NCBI GenBank assembly: GCA_949361645.1
Contig: OX442436.1
Span: 2,666,032 to 2,730,031 of the forward strand
Reading direction: 5' to 3'
Source: Spongilla lacustris
Lineage: Eukaryota > Porifera > Demospongiae > Spongillida > Spongillidae
Length of the DNA: 64,000 nt
The notes under the pieces are model-generated. The model searched no databases, was not told the origin of the DNA, and saw nothing but the letters and a program-made list of their open reading frames with translations. Position numbers and translations under genes: made by a program. Positions 31,604-42,824 of this stretch are shown piece by piece. Each line of letters opens with the position of its first letter. Position 1 is the first letter of the stretch.

Positions 31604-32461
31604 TTGTACAATGCCAAAGTTTCTCCACCAGATACACTCACTGTTGAATCGGCATTAGCTTCTCCACCAACGCAAAAGGCTCTGTCCTCCAAAATTGACA
31701 TGAATCTCTTCCACGGTTTGCTAGAGAGTGCTTCTCCTGCCAACAAGGCTCGCCTCTTATCTGAATCAGCGCCCCATGCAGCTGCCTGGTTATCAGTGGT
31801 TCCTTCTATTGAACTTGTCTTACACTTGGAACCCAATGAGTACCAGGTGGCAGTCAGGTGGTGGCTGGGATTGGATACATCGGGGACTGCAATGTGCCCT
31901 TTCGGCCCAGGTGTTGGTCTGGACCCTTTGGGTCATCATTGTGTCACTTGCCGACATGGTGGAGATGTAGTGTGGCGACACAACCTCCTGCGTGAAGCCA
32001 TAGCTAGTTTGTGCCGCACTGCCCATCTCAGTATAGCAGTGGAGAAAGGTGGTGGAGGTCATGACCACACTCGTCCAGCTGATGTTTTGATTGCTGGGTG
32101 GGATAGAGGCAAACATGCAGCTTTGGACATCACTGTGGCTTCACCACTTTGCCCTGCCATCCTACCTGAAGCTAGCCATCAATCTGGAGCTGCAGCTAAC
32201 GGTGCTGAGCTAAGAAAGCTTAATGCTAACAGCACCAAGTGCACGGAACTGGGCTGGACATGTATCCCCATGGCTGTTGAAACGTTTGGTCATTGGGGTA
32301 GGAAGGCTCAGGGTGTATTGTCTAGGTTGGCATCCCACCTGTCAATTAGCCTCTCCCAGCCCAGAGCTGCAATGGTTGCCGACATTTATGGACGTCTCAA
32401 CATCATCTTGGTGAGGTCGGTGTCCAGAGCCATCCTCTCCAGACTACCACAATCAGGCTGA
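31604..32461 (+). pseudogene. RLE non-LTR retrotransposon, 3' part, open but lacking a knuckle cysteine
   Basis: An open frame of 285 codons: NKARLLSESAPHAAAWLSVV, WWLGLDTSGTA, LDPLGHHCVTC, GGDVVWRHNLLRE, TRPADVLIAGW, HAALDITVASPLCP, TCIPMAVETFGHWG, and a terminal SVSRAILSRL. The second knuckle cysteine is G (CPFG), so the metal site is damaged although no stop is present. Endonuclease motifs are retained. It lies head to tail behind the 30605 copy and ends in a TAA repeat (32538-32600). Confidence 0.88.
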
Positions 32462-32537
32462 ATTTATTTAGCTAATTGTAACTATGTAACACATTTATTA
32501 CTCGTATTTGGCGTATGTCATGTATATTTGACAGTTT

Positions 32538-32560
32538 TAATAATAATAACTAACTTTATT

Positions 32561-32600
<40 letters not shown>
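32538..32600. repeat. (TAA)n/(AAT)n tail shared by two retroelements
   Basis: Trinucleotide repeat between the 3' end of the plus-strand copy (31604-32461) and the 3' end of the minus-strand copy (32625-33352), so the two are tail to tail. Confidence 0.9.
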
Positions 32601-32601
<1 letters not shown>

Positions 32602-32624
32602 TTCATTACATAACACAATTAAGT

Positions 32625-33354
32625 TTAATACTCAAGAAGGGGAGCACGGGCACATCTGAGGAGGATGGCTCTTGCATTCTGCCTCATCAGTGTGACAGCC
32701 AGCAGGCAGTACATTTGGCACAGTGCCTCAGTTTCACAGATTCCCACTTGCATAGCTAGCCTCTTGCTCAATCTAGAGTAGCATTCTTTGGCTTCACATC
32801 CCCAACCACCATAGACTTCCACCACTAATGGAATACATGTCCAGCCCAACCTTGCACACATCTGATCATTCTTGGCATGCTTTTCAATCTCACCAACCTC
32901 TGCAGAGTTGCCTGAAGCCAAACTCGCTTCCAGAATCAAGTCCGTATTAAGCGGATGAATGACTTTCAGGTCAAAAGCTGCAGGGTTGGAGAGGGACCAG
33001 TTTGGCACCAGCACATCAGCTGGCCTAGAAAAGTCTATGCCTGGACCTTTCTCCAGTTGAGGAGATAAGCATGCTTTGGAGCACAGATTGGCAACACAGT
33101 CTCTCAGCTTATTGTGCCGTGCAATGACGTCCCCTCCAGAACGACATGTAAGGGCGTGGTGGCAATCTGGATCAAGGGCACTTGAGCAGAAGGGACATTT
33201 ACTGTCAGCTGAGAAGACAGGTAGACCTAGCCACCATTTTAATAGGACTTGCATCTCTTGAGGCTCCAAAGCTAAGTCATTGTGTATGCAAGGAATAGCT
33301 CTCAACCAGGCATTAGCATTACTGGCTGATACTGCTCTGAGTCTTGCTCTGGTA
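32625..33354 (-). pseudogene. RLE non-LTR retrotransposon, 3' part, opposite orientation
   Basis: The open frame starts at about 33354 (ARLRAVSASNANAWLRAIP) and runs 240 codons: WWLGLPVFSADSKCPFC, ALDPDCHHALTC (a complete C-x2-C...H-x-C knuckle), GGDVIARHNKLRD, FSRPADVLVPNW, NPAAFDLKVIHPLNT, LILEAS, TCIPLVVEVYGGWG and LMRQNARAIL. The endonuclease domain is intact. It diverges clearly from the two plus-strand neighbours (KVIHPLN for SVTSPLN) and is a separate subfamily. Truncated at its 5' end by a TTTA-repeat at 33358-33375. Confidence 0.88.
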
Positions 33355-33402
33355 CTTTATTTATTTATTTATTTTTTCGCGGAAACTCTCCCATTTATAA
33401 TA

Positions 33403-33655
33403 TAAACTAACATACATGATAAACTAACATACATGATAAACTAACATATATGGCTAACAACAACACAACCTAACATATACAATGTACTGGCATCATCATT
33501 TAGAGTAGTATCTGCTAGAAGGCAACCTCACACACTGCCACATACCGTTACCATAGCAATAACAACAGTGGGCAGGGCCACATACCCTACCATAGCAATA
33601 AGCACAGTGGGTAGGGCCACATACCGTTACCATAGCAATAAGCACATATCGTAGT
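33403..33655. repeat. Two short tandem repeats
   Basis: ATAAACTAACATACATG is repeated three times at 33403-33452. A unit of about 45 bp (CCACATACC, TTACCATAGCAATAA, CACAGTGGG) is repeated nearly three times at 33537-33650. Confidence 0.8.
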
Positions 33656-33779
33656 GGCTGTCCCTCGAATGAACACATCGTGGACTCCTTTTAACTAGGG
33701 AGAAATAGGTAACTGAGTGACTCCACCTGTCCATGTACCAACGGTGCATGTGCAAATGTATACCACAACTACGCACAGA

Positions 33780-34108
33780 CACTATCCAACACTCATGCAC
33801 AAACAGCTTTCCTAGGAGGACATTGTAGCTGCACACGTTGCTGACCCTACTATCGCTGCATACCTGCATCAGGTCTGTTTTAAGACCAGCAGGATAAGGG
33901 TGTGTCAGAGAACTCACTAATGTCAAGCTGCCACGTGTACAGTCCGATATGTCGTAGCGCATGGTTAAATCACTTTTAGGTGCCAAAAGTAACTCACCGA
34001 TCGAGGAATGGTGCTCGAGTTGCCTACTGAGACTTCCAGCAAGCACATGTTGATACCGTCCATGCTCGTACCAGAAATTAAACCAATCACATATACCTGG
34101 TCAGCCAT
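33780..34108 (-). CDS. Anhydro-N-acetylmuramic acid kinase-like, 5' exons
   Basis: Exon 1 (34108-33998, ATG start, GT donor) encodes MADQVYVIGLISGTSMDGIN and MCLLEVS. V-I-G-L-[MI]-S-G-T-S-x-D-G-[IV] is the N-terminal phosphate-binding signature of AnmK-family kinases. A 70-bp intron follows. From 33927 the strand reads LVSSLTHPYPAGLKTDLMQV, then VSNVCSYNVLLGKLFVHE, matching the next AnmK region (Y-P-x-x-L then V...LGELFA). The obvious acceptor puts exon 2 one base out of frame with exon 1, so either a splice site is missed or there is a lesion. In bacteria the enzyme phosphorylates anhMurNAc in cell-wall recycling; animal homologues have been noted in invertebrates but their role is unclear. 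Catalytic C-terminal exons were not found; tandem repeats and a retroelement follow. Confidence 0.6.
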
Positions 34109-34353
34109 ATGGCCTATGGCGCAACATAAAAGATACTTCAATCATTAAAAAATAATCATATCAATCTCGATCACAACAACAGGATAAAGGCGGGATACAA
34201 CAGCTGGTACGATTGTGCACAAATAAACAAACAAAATGTAAACAAACGGAGCGCTGCTTTGTGTTTGTGTACAGATGCTGAGAATGAGAAATCAATGGTT
34301 TTTAAGACGACTTTTTTGCTTCTTCAAGATTTTTAGCACTGGAGGAGGAGCTA

Positions 34354-34527
34354 ATGATATATGGAAAGGCATCAGTACAACAAACTTACAATGCTCATAA
34401 GTTGCTGAAAGATCAGTACGTGATGCAGACACCCTACTACGAGCATCTAGAGTCGACACCTGCAGGAAGGGATGTAGGACACGACATGACAGGGATGGGT
34501 ATACATGCTTCTGTGCACACTCACTGA
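34354..34527 (+). CDS. Short open frame antisense to the coiled-coil gene end
   Basis: Downstream of a possible acceptor at 34327-34328 the plus strand is open as FLALEEELMIYGKASVQQTY, NAHKLLKDQYVMQTPYYEHL, ESTPAGRDVGHD to a TGA at 34525. Composition is protein-like and helical. It overlaps the last minus-strand exon of the coiled-coil gene by about 80 bp. No family recognised; could be a terminal exon of a plus-strand gene. Confidence 0.3.
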   Translation: MIYGKASVQQTYNAHKLLKDQYVMQTPYYEHLESTPAGRDVGHDMTGMGIHASVHTH

Positions 34528-37500
34528 AGCAGTTCCATGACTGTGTGCAATAGACACTAGTCCATCAGTTCCAGACTCTCCCATTCCCACAACACTTGCA
34601 GTGTGCTGCTCTGACACATTCCCATGACTTGGTGTGATGAGCACTGGTCCAACTGTGCCAGACTCTCCTGTCCCTGTGGTTACAACACTTGCCGTATGCT
34701 GCTCAAAATTTGTAAGCAGCCTCTTAGTTTCATCCAGCTGTCTATTCTGCTGGTGGAGGTATACCAGACGTTCCTCCAGGAAACTGAGACATGACCCCTA
34801 AATAGGGTAAAGACTATATGTGAGCTACCTGTACATAAGGTGACTGCATGTGATCTAAGGTGACTTTAACTGAAGGTCTGGCAGGTTTAGCACCCGCTGT
34901 ACCTTCGTCTCCATAGAATCCAGGTCATGTGTTTGTGTCAGCAGTGTCGGGAGCCTGTGCAGGTCGGGGCGGGAGTGCAACCCTGCTCCAGCGGCTGAGT
35001 ACAGCCCTGCCCCAGTGCCCACTCCTGTAGCAATGAAGCTGATAGTAGCTGCCACGTGGGTCGTGGAGTGGTGTCCATCTGAGTGTACCCTGTGGTAAGT
35101 GTGGTGGTAAGTGCCCAGGTGGCCCTTCTTATGACTAGACTCGGACTTCTCGTGGTGATGGCCCCCGTGTGGGGTTGAAGTTTCACGAGGGTGAGAAAAA
35201 GAGGTGCCCTTTGCTTGATGCCGAAAGGACCTGGGTGAGCTGTGGGCATGGTGGCTGCCTGTGCCAGCATGTGACGAGTGCAAACTAGTGGCTGGAGACA
35301 GGCGACCTCCCCTCTCCCCTCCATCCCATTCACTGGCAACCCTACTGAGGTGCAAGTGGGATGCTCTCTCCGACACCTGGGTCCCTCTGCTAGCAGTGGC
35401 TGGCGAGTGTTGGTAAGACGCGCTGCCGCTGGCGGTCTGCTCCAGGCTGGTTCTCAGTCGCTCCCTCATGGCCTGGTTGGTGCGTATGCTTCCCTCCAGC
35501 TGCTCCCTAAGTGTTCGAATTTCCTCCAGCAGTTCTAGGACCTTTTGATCTGTGAGGTTGAGGCCAGGTTTGCTATGAAGCCCTGTGCTGTTCTTCATAG
35601 CGTTGTCCAGCAGCCTGTGATAGAGGTCCAGCTCCTGCTTCATAACCTGAACCTGGCTCTGGAATGTGGTCAGTTCGTTGGTAAGCATATCGTTCTGGTT
35701 CTGGATTGCAGTATTTCTGCAGTGTGAGAGAATAGTTAATTAATTTTTGACAGCATCGCAGTGGTTGTTAGCAGCAACCTGAAAATTATGCTTTTCAAAA
35801 AATACACAGACTTAGATTGAGTTTGTGATTTGCCATTTTTTGTGGCAAAGACTTGCTTGCACTTTGCTGTAAAGGATGCTTGTATGGTGGCATATATTAG
35901 TGGACAGAAGGCAGCACAGCAGTGCACCTAATCATGCACAGTGTGGCCATTGCTGTTGTCATGAAATTGTACCTTGGATCGGATGCTAGAAATAGTAACC
36001 TTTCAAAGGTGTGCATGCTCAGTGCAGCAGTATTATGGTCAGGTGCACACATTTAGATTGAGTAATATCGAAGCCTGTTATGAAGTTATTCAACAAGCAC
36101 AAAAAAAATCCTCTTTTGACAGCTGATGACCACCCCATACAGCTGATGACCACCCCATATAGCAATATGGCTGACTCTCATGTCACAGTCGCAGCACATT
36201 AGTTCTATGTTACCGTGGCAATGTGCAGGCAGGCTCACATGTCCCCACAAAATTGGCAAATAACATTTTCCCATGCCAACAGGTAGTAGGCTAACAATTT
36301 GCCACATGCGGCAACATGCAGAATCTGGCTCACCTGTCACGAAGATGGTCCCATCGAGCACTCAGGCTATGCACAGTGCTGTGTAAGTCTGATTCAGGAT
36401 CTTCCCCATGGGAGCTGTGAGCAAACATATGAGAGTCAGACATAGTCTTCTTGTCAAGTTCTCTCTGGAGATTCCCAACTGTGGTGCTATTCTCCTCATG
36501 CTGCTGGTCAATCTGCTGCTCTAAACACACGATCTTCTCTTTAGCTTTGGTGAAGTTTGTAGTAAGACTGCACATAGATGTGCATGTGGAAATGTATGTG
36601 CATGTGTGGACATGTTTTGTATGTGTGCGAATTGCAAATGAAGCTGGTGTCTTAACAGATTAGTGCCCAAATTACGTTACGTTATTGAATACATTATGGC
36701 CCAGATTATTTTATAAAAGTTTTCTTAGTTTTAATGTGGCCAGAGTGACGCGTCATATAACTTTCAAACGATGAAAGTTTTGTGGTGTGAACTTTTTGAA
36801 GAATGATGGTAGAAGAGTTTGGCTATCAGATGGTGTACACCAATCGGTTCGATCACTCCTGAAACGGACAAGGTACCACGGATGAAGCTATGGAACGAAG
36901 CCATCAAGACACGCTTGACTGTCATATAGGATCGGAGGATGTAAGAAAGAGGCTAGCGCGTATCTTTTTTGTGCACAGTGGTATTCACCTCATTCTACTT
37001 TGTTTTTGGGCATGAAAGTGGGTCAATATAGCGCGTACCTGTCGCATAGGCCTCGGCTAATTCTATTCTGTAGCGCCTGGTTTTGCGTCGTTCTATCAAG
37101 TAGCGGGGGAGGACGACGTTATTTACTTTTGCTGTAACATATTGTACTAGCGTTTGAGTTACCGTTCGCTATCTGTAGTGGTGGCAGCTGGTATGTATGC
37201 ACTAACTTTGTCTAATGGGGTACCTGTAGAGGGGGAGTGTTACCATGCCATCATGGTAAGGTAAAGGGGAGTGGTGATGGTACAAATGTGTTAGTGGGAT
37301 GGATTTGGAAGGGGTGTGATGGTATATGTATGCAAGTGGGAGGGGTGTGATAGGTGGGAGGAGGGTGTGTAGAGTGTAGTTGGGAGGGGTGTGATAGGTG
37401 GGAGGATGTGTAGTGTGTAGTTAGGAGGGGTGTGATAGGTGGGGTGTGTAGTTGGGAGGGGTGTGAAGGTGGGAGGAGGGATGTGAAATGTGTTTAGGAA

Positions 37501-39446
37501 GGGGCGTGAATTATGTACATGTGGTGTAGGAAGGGGTGTACATGTATGTAGGAAGGGGTACGAGTGTGTACATGTGTATTCGAAGGGGTGTGTGTACATG
37601 TGTGTAGGTGGGAGGGGTGTGTAGGAGTGTGAGTTGTACATTTGTATAGGAAGAGTGAATTGTGTACGTGTGTAGTATGTATACATGTGTATAGGAAGGG
37701 GTGTGTGTACATGTGTATGAAGGAGTGTGAGTGTGTACATGTGTGTAAGTGGGAGGGGTGTGATTATGCTGTAATATAGGAAGGTGTGTGTACATTTGTG
37801 TAGGTGTATGTACATGTGTGTAGGTGTGTGTACATGTGTATAGGTGTGTGTACATTTGTGTAGGTGTGTACATGTGTGTAGGTGTGTGTACATTTGTGTA
37901 GGTGTGTGCACATTTGTGTAGGTGTGTGTACATTTGTGTAGGTGTGTGTACATGTGTGTAGGTGTGTGTAGGTGCAGGGGCGGATTTAGGGGGGGGGGGG
38001 GGTCCAGGGGGTCCGGACCCCCCCTTTCATATATGAAGAATGACATAATGTATAAGAATGACGTAATGCATACTGTAATCTATGCAACGTTCTGCATGTT
38101 ACCGTCCTTGAATTTGCAAGGACTAAAAGTACTAATACTATAGTAAAACATACACGAGTCGTTTATAGACCGACATGTAGCAGATGCATGGCCACGTGCA
38201 CGCTTCGGTCACAAATTCACAAAAGCTTTGCGTCACGAAGTAGTAGTAGGAACCACAGCATTGTGAAGAATGAAGAGTTTTCTCGTCGCTATCCATGCAG
38301 GCTCTAGTAATCCCATAGATATTAGAGTAGACGCATGATGTTTGTATTGGATATCACTGTGAATTTCATGCTAAATAAATGCAAAAGCAAAAAAGCGGCT
38401 GGGGCTTCGCCCCAGACCCTACTGGGGGAGCTATCAGCGCTCCTCCAGATCCCCTTGCTGTCGCGGGAGGGGGCACGCCCCCTCCCATACCCTCCCCCAG
38501 TTGTGAATATATTTATCAGACCCCCCTTTCCCAAAATCCTGGATCCGCCCCTGAGGTGTGTGTACATGTGTGTAGGTTGTGTAGGTGTATGTACATGTAT
38601 AGGTGTGTGTACATTTGTGTAGGTTGTACATTTGTGTAGGTGTATGTACATGTGCGTAGGTGTGTGTACATGTGCGTAGGTGTATGTACATGTGTGTAGG
38701 TGTATGTACATGTGTGTAGGTGTGTGTACATGTGTGTAAGTGGGAGGGTTAAATAATACTAATGTGGCATGTGTGTCATTGGGATGGGTGGGATGTATGT
38801 ATAGCCTACTTCAAACATCTCAATAACTATTTTTCCCTCCGTCATAGTTCGACAAGTGTCACTGGACAAGCTGGAGACATTTTCAAGCATGCCCTGGCAA
38901 CGTCCGCTTCCGCTTAGATATATGTATGCCACTGATTTATTGCGGTAATTGTCACCTTTTTGTGGCAACGCATCCTTTCAAACAGAACTTTGGAAACTGA
39001 AGCCCTAGGTGTGGCGAAGCTTCGTAGCTAATATTAGGTCTTGAAAGCTAACCGTTGCGTAACGCCACAATTGTACAGTCCACTAAATAGTGCATTTGGC
39101 CGCTTCCGCGCGTCCGTGGGACTTCAGTACATTGACGCGTGCGCGCGTCCGTGGGCACTAATCTGTTAACTCACTTCTTAAGTTCCTCATCTTTTTCCCT
39201 GGCATTGCCCAGTGCCTCTGCAAGCCTGCTCCTCAGGACATCTTTTTTTTTTAATGTGTCCGTCAGCCTAGCGTCCAGCTCCCTTATCTGCCGCTGCAGA
39301 GTGGCTTCCTTCTCCCTCAGCTCACTCTCAAGCTTCAACAGCTTTCCTTCCATCTCGTCTACCTGGGCAGTGGGTGCCTGCCCCTTCTTTGTTGTTGTTG
39401 TCTCCATCCTTAATGATCTCTCGGAGCTTTTCCCCTTGCTGTGGCC
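34447..39446 (-). CDS. Coiled-coil protein, CDK5RAP2/myomegalin-like, four exons
   Basis: Exons 39446-39175 (EGKLLKLESELREKEATLQR), 36567-36334 (EKIVCLEQQIDQQHEENSTT), 35716 to about 34870 (ELTTFQSQVQVMKQELDLYH, LREQLEGSIRTNQAMRERL, then a long H/S/G-rich stretch) and about 34783-34447 (FLEERLVYLHQQNRQLDETK). The first two junctions fit perfectly in phase (AA|T and AG|A) with GTGAG donors. The donor to the last exon is weak (GTTAAA or GTCACC). L-x-x-Q-L-E-x-S-I-x-T-N-x-A-[LM]-R resembles a motif in the centrosomal CDK5RAP2/myomegalin family, which recruits gamma-tubulin; this assignment is tentative. The last exon contains an imperfect internal duplication (EQHTASVV...ESGT). Further 5' exons lie beyond 39446 and were not identified. 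Confidence 0.7.
37290..38750. repeat. TG-rich 20-bp minisatellite in an intron
   Basis: Units such as GTGTGTACATTTGTGTAGGT repeat through 37290-37974 and again 38554-38745, interrupted by a hAT element. Both strands show long stop-free frames that come only from the repeat. It lies in the 2.6-kb intron of the coiled-coil gene. Confidence 0.93.
37975..38553. mobile_element. Non-autonomous hAT element inserted in the minisatellite
   Basis: Termini CAGGGGCGGATTTAGG and, inverted, CAGGGGCGGATCCAGG: 16-bp inverted repeats of hAT type. Inside the right end is GGGGCTTCGCCCC and other GC-rich subterminal sequence. AGGTG occurs on both sides, but because the flank is itself repetitive the true 8-bp duplication cannot be fixed. 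No transposase. Confidence 0.88.
38751..39174. other. Intron sequence, nothing recognised
   Basis: The remainder of the coiled-coil gene intron. A CGCGTCCGTGGGACTTCAGT / CGCGCGTCCGTGGGCACTA near-duplication lies at 39109-39160. Confidence 0.4.
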
Positions 39447-40376
39447 CTGCACAGAACCTACCTACAAAGGAACGTGACTGAACACGTGTCGTGAACGGAT
39501 GGTGTTACTCCCACGTATTAAAGTTAAGTGGGTTAAATTGGATCATGTGTCTAATTACATGCAATATGGAACGCCAAACTGATTCTTCCTCACCGATATG
39601 GAACGCCAAACTGGACAAAATTATTTCTTCCTCACCGCAACGATCATGACTACCGAATCGATCCTTTGCGGTCATCGGATCGATTGTCCAGCTAGCGCAT
39701 TGCAGTCGAGCTAATTATAATATGCTAATACCACCCAAACCCGCGGCCGGATCCAGTTTCTTACTGAGTTTACAGATCTTTGGAGCCTGACCATTTAAAT
39801 AATAGAGGTGCTTTTGAGGCACGGGATTTTAAGCAAGCTTTCATATGTAGCGCGCAAAGGTCTACAGGCCAGTCGAAATGAGAACAAGTCAGTGACCTGT
39901 GCTCAAAGGCCTACTTGTAAGTTTTTTTATTTAATATTTCCAATGCATCTCATTCTGATTCCGGGCTTTATTTCTCGCAGCTACCATTGATATCGAAGGA
40001 TCTCATCGGATTAAAATATTGTGGTGATGGGTACAGCCGGTCGGATTTATCGAATAGGCCTACCACTCGTCCTTCTCCGGCCACGCTTCTGGCACCACGG
40101 AACGGAAACCAACTGTATCTACTAGTAATACCTCACATTATTCATTCGGTCTGCCATTGTTCGCTGTCTATAGTCCCTGCTGAAGGCGACTCTGTGAACA
40201 AAATAAGGGGATAACCGCAGGGGCTTACTACACAGCAATTTGCTCTCCCTACTGCCTCCTCTGTCTGTCTCCCTTCCCTTTCCTTCGCTCACTGCCTCCT
40301 TAGATCCATTGCAGTCCTCTGTACTAGACCACACTGATGTCATTCTAAGGGCTCCTGCATTTCACCCTTATGGCAG

Positions 40377-41125
40377 TCAGCAGTACCCGTCCAGAGCTGC
40401 TCCCAAGCTTGTGTACAGTGAAGCACCAACAGCTGCAGGCTCTTCACAAGGAGTTTTGTCAGCAGCTGGTTGGCACCAGATACTTGGGTCAGAGATGTAT
40501 GACATCACCACGATGCCAGAGGGAAAGAGAACTTGATCGGCAGGTGAGCCAAACAAATAGATTACAATAGTTCCCTCCTCTTTATCCTCCCACCTTCCCT
40601 CCTCCCCTTCTATGCTCCCCTAATCCCAGGGCTGGGGTGGGGGGGGGGGGGGGGGGGTCAAACAACTCCCCTTCCATAATGAAGATCACAAGTGACGTGA
40701 CCCACTATCTTCCAATAATGAATTGTTATTTGACAAATATTTGGTGCATGATTTCAATGGTACTACTGACTATTTAATAGTACAATTTGTCTGCATTTAG
40801 AATAGGGCCTCTCTAAGTATACTCACTCGCACATATCTGACCCCCCCCCCCCCCCCCCCCCCCCTCGTAAATCTGGCTACGGCCCTGTATCCTCCTCCCC
40901 TTTACTATCCCTCCTACTTTGCTGGTGAACAGCCTCATAGCAGTACATACCACTGTTCTCTCTTCCTCCATACCTCAGGCCACTCCCTCATCATTTAACA
41001 TGTTAGCTGAACTGGATGCCATTTGGCACAAGAGGGACGAAGCAGCACAGCAAAATGAAGCCCCATCTGTTGGAGGCCAATCAGTACCTGTAAAAATCGA
41101 GACACTATTGGGAAAAGTGGTCTAA
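40377..41125 (+). CDS. Two 3' exons of an unrecognised gene
   Basis: Exon about 40377-40543 encodes PELLPSLCTVKHQQLQALHK, EFCQQLVGTRYLGQ and ERELDRQ, with a GTGAGC donor. Exon 40979-41125 encodes ATPSSFNMLAELDAIWHKRD, EAAQQNEAPS and VKIETLLGKVV to a stop. Both are phase 0 at the junction. The protein tail is helical and charged; I do not recognise the family. The 435-bp intron contains poly-G/poly-C runs and possible hAT-type ends. Upstream exons may lie in the 39.8-40.2 kb part of the inverted duplication, but that copy has frame-breaking indels. Confidence 0.55.
40627..40887. mobile_element. Possible short hAT-like element with poly-G/poly-C arms
   Basis: It begins CAGGGCTGGGG followed by about 20 G, and ends after about 24 C with GGCTACGGCCCTG. 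Only the outer six or seven bases are a convincing inverted repeat; the homopolymers supply the rest of the symmetry. No target duplication seen. Confidence 0.4.
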
Positions 41126-41254
41126 TTTAAAACAGTGCAACCGTACTGGCGGGAACAGCCCTGGAAAGAGTGTATGTTAGCGGTGTCATTGGAATGTTTA
41201 AACCTACCATCTAAACAACGGAATGGTCACTTCTCCAGTTATCATTATGTGCGT

Positions 41255-41257
41255 GCA

Positions 41258-41291
<34 letters not shown>

Positions 41292-41542
41292 TTTGTGCTC
41301 AGTCCACTGATCAGTTTATCACAATCTCTTTTCATATGTATGTGTGTGTATGTCTGTGAAGTGTGTGCAGGGTTGTCATTGTAGTTTTTACCTCTCATCT
41401 GTAGAGCAATCCAACTGATCAAAGTTGATCTCTTTGTACATGTATCTGCACCTTTTAAAATGGTGCATGTTGATGTACCCAGCCTCTGTGTGTGTGCATG
41501 CATGCATGTGCGTGTGCGTGTGTGTGTGTGTGTGTGTTTGTG

Positions 41543-41605
<63 letters not shown>
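41255..41605. repeat. (TG)n microsatellites
   Basis: TG runs at about 41258-41293 and 41507-41605, part of the inverted duplication. The apparent poly-His/Thr and poly-Cys/Val frames across them are repeat translation. Confidence 0.95.
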
Positions 41606-41609
<4 letters not shown>

Positions 41610-42069
41610 GAGCTAGAAGTGTGCATAAGGTACCGTTGAGAGCTCTTTGATATCTTTGTTATTCAGGTCAAACAATAATTTGGAATCATGAAAGTCTTTA
41701 AGAACCAGAACCTAGATGGATTCCTTGTTGAAGGCCAGTGCTGCAGCCTTTGCTGAAATTGCAGGCACTAATAACTGGAATTGAGAAGATTAATCAGTCA
41801 TGTTGAACACTTGAAGACATCCTTTTATCACATTACTGTTCTGCTAGCGATTGAAGTAAATGTGCTCTCAGTTGTTTTATTTTTGTGGATGTTGTTTATC
41901 ATGTGGAAAAAAAATTTTAGCTCGCATGCTTTGTAGCACCTGGTAGATTTAAAACAAGAGATTGTTTTACAGTATATCTATGCTTTTACAATTATGATAA
42001 ACATGATGCCGGCCTATCAATGAACAGTGCTAAAATGCAGAAAATCTGCACCTTTAAAAAGAATTAACG

Positions 42070-42480
42070 GTACATGGTGTGCGTGTGTGTGTGTGTGTGT
42101 GCGTGTGTGTGTGTGCATGTGTGTGTGTGTGTGTGTGCAAGGAGCTAGAAGTGTGCATAAGGTACCGCTAAGAGCTCTTTGATATCTCTGTTATTCAGGT
42201 CAAACAATAATTTGGAATCATGAAAGTCTTTAAGAACCTAAACCTAGATGGATTCCTTGTTGAAGGCCAGTGCTGCAGCCTTTGCTGAAATATTGCAGGC
42301 ACTAATAACTGGAATTGAGGAGATTTAATCAGTCATGTTGAACACTTGAAGACATCCTTTTATCACATTACTGTTCCGCTAGTGATTGAAGTAAATGTGC
42401 TCTCAGTTGTTTTATTTTTGTGGATGTTGTTTATCACCCAAAAATATCATATTTTGTTTAGCTTGTATGCTTTGTAGAAC
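42070..42480. repeat. Direct repeat of 41500-41935
   Basis: A TG tract followed by CAAGGAGCTAGAAGTGTGCA, TTGAAGGCCAGTGCTGCAGC and GTTTTATTTTTGTGGATGTT, matching 41580-41900 almost exactly, so this unit is tandemly duplicated. A shorter piece (CCTTGTTGAAGGCCAGTGCT) recurs at 42776. Confidence 0.9.
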
Positions 42481-42824
42481 CTGCATTGAGATTAAACCAA
42501 AAAAAACAAACACTGATCTAGACATAAATAACAATATGGTGATACCTAAGATGTAAATCAACACTGAGACAAATCCTATAAATAAATAAAAAGAAATACG
42601 ATGAGAACTTCAAATAATGTATGATATCCTTGTTTGCGGACACAAAATCTTTCACTATAGATCGAATTATGAGTTGAAGGAATGATTTTTTAAGAATTAC
42701 ATGTAAGGTCTAATACTGCACCATGGTGTGCGAGATCATCATGAAGGTCATTAAGAACCAGAACCTAAAGGGATTCCTTGTTGAAGGCCAGTGCTGTAGC
42801 CTTAGCTGAAATTGCAGGTGATAT

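Larger units (their letters stand above)
39560..42060. repeat. Left arm of a large imperfect inverted duplication
   Basis: 39560-40115 is the inverse of about 50330-49795, and 41230-42060 is the inverse of about 49770-49000. Anchors: CCGAATCGATCCTTTGCGGT, ACCACCCAAACCCGCGGCCG, GGCCTACCACTCGTCCTTCT, TGATATCTTTGTTATTCAGG, AACACTTGAAGACATCC. The material in between (40.12-41.23 kb) is not matched in the right arm. Confidence 0.85.

Noticed and set aside
37291..38046. 251-codon minus-strand frame and overlapping His/Thr-rich frames
   Set aside because: Translation of the TG minisatellite; the frame also crosses into the hAT element end.
41204..41626. 140-codon His/Thr-rich minus-strand frame
   Set aside because: Microsatellite translation.
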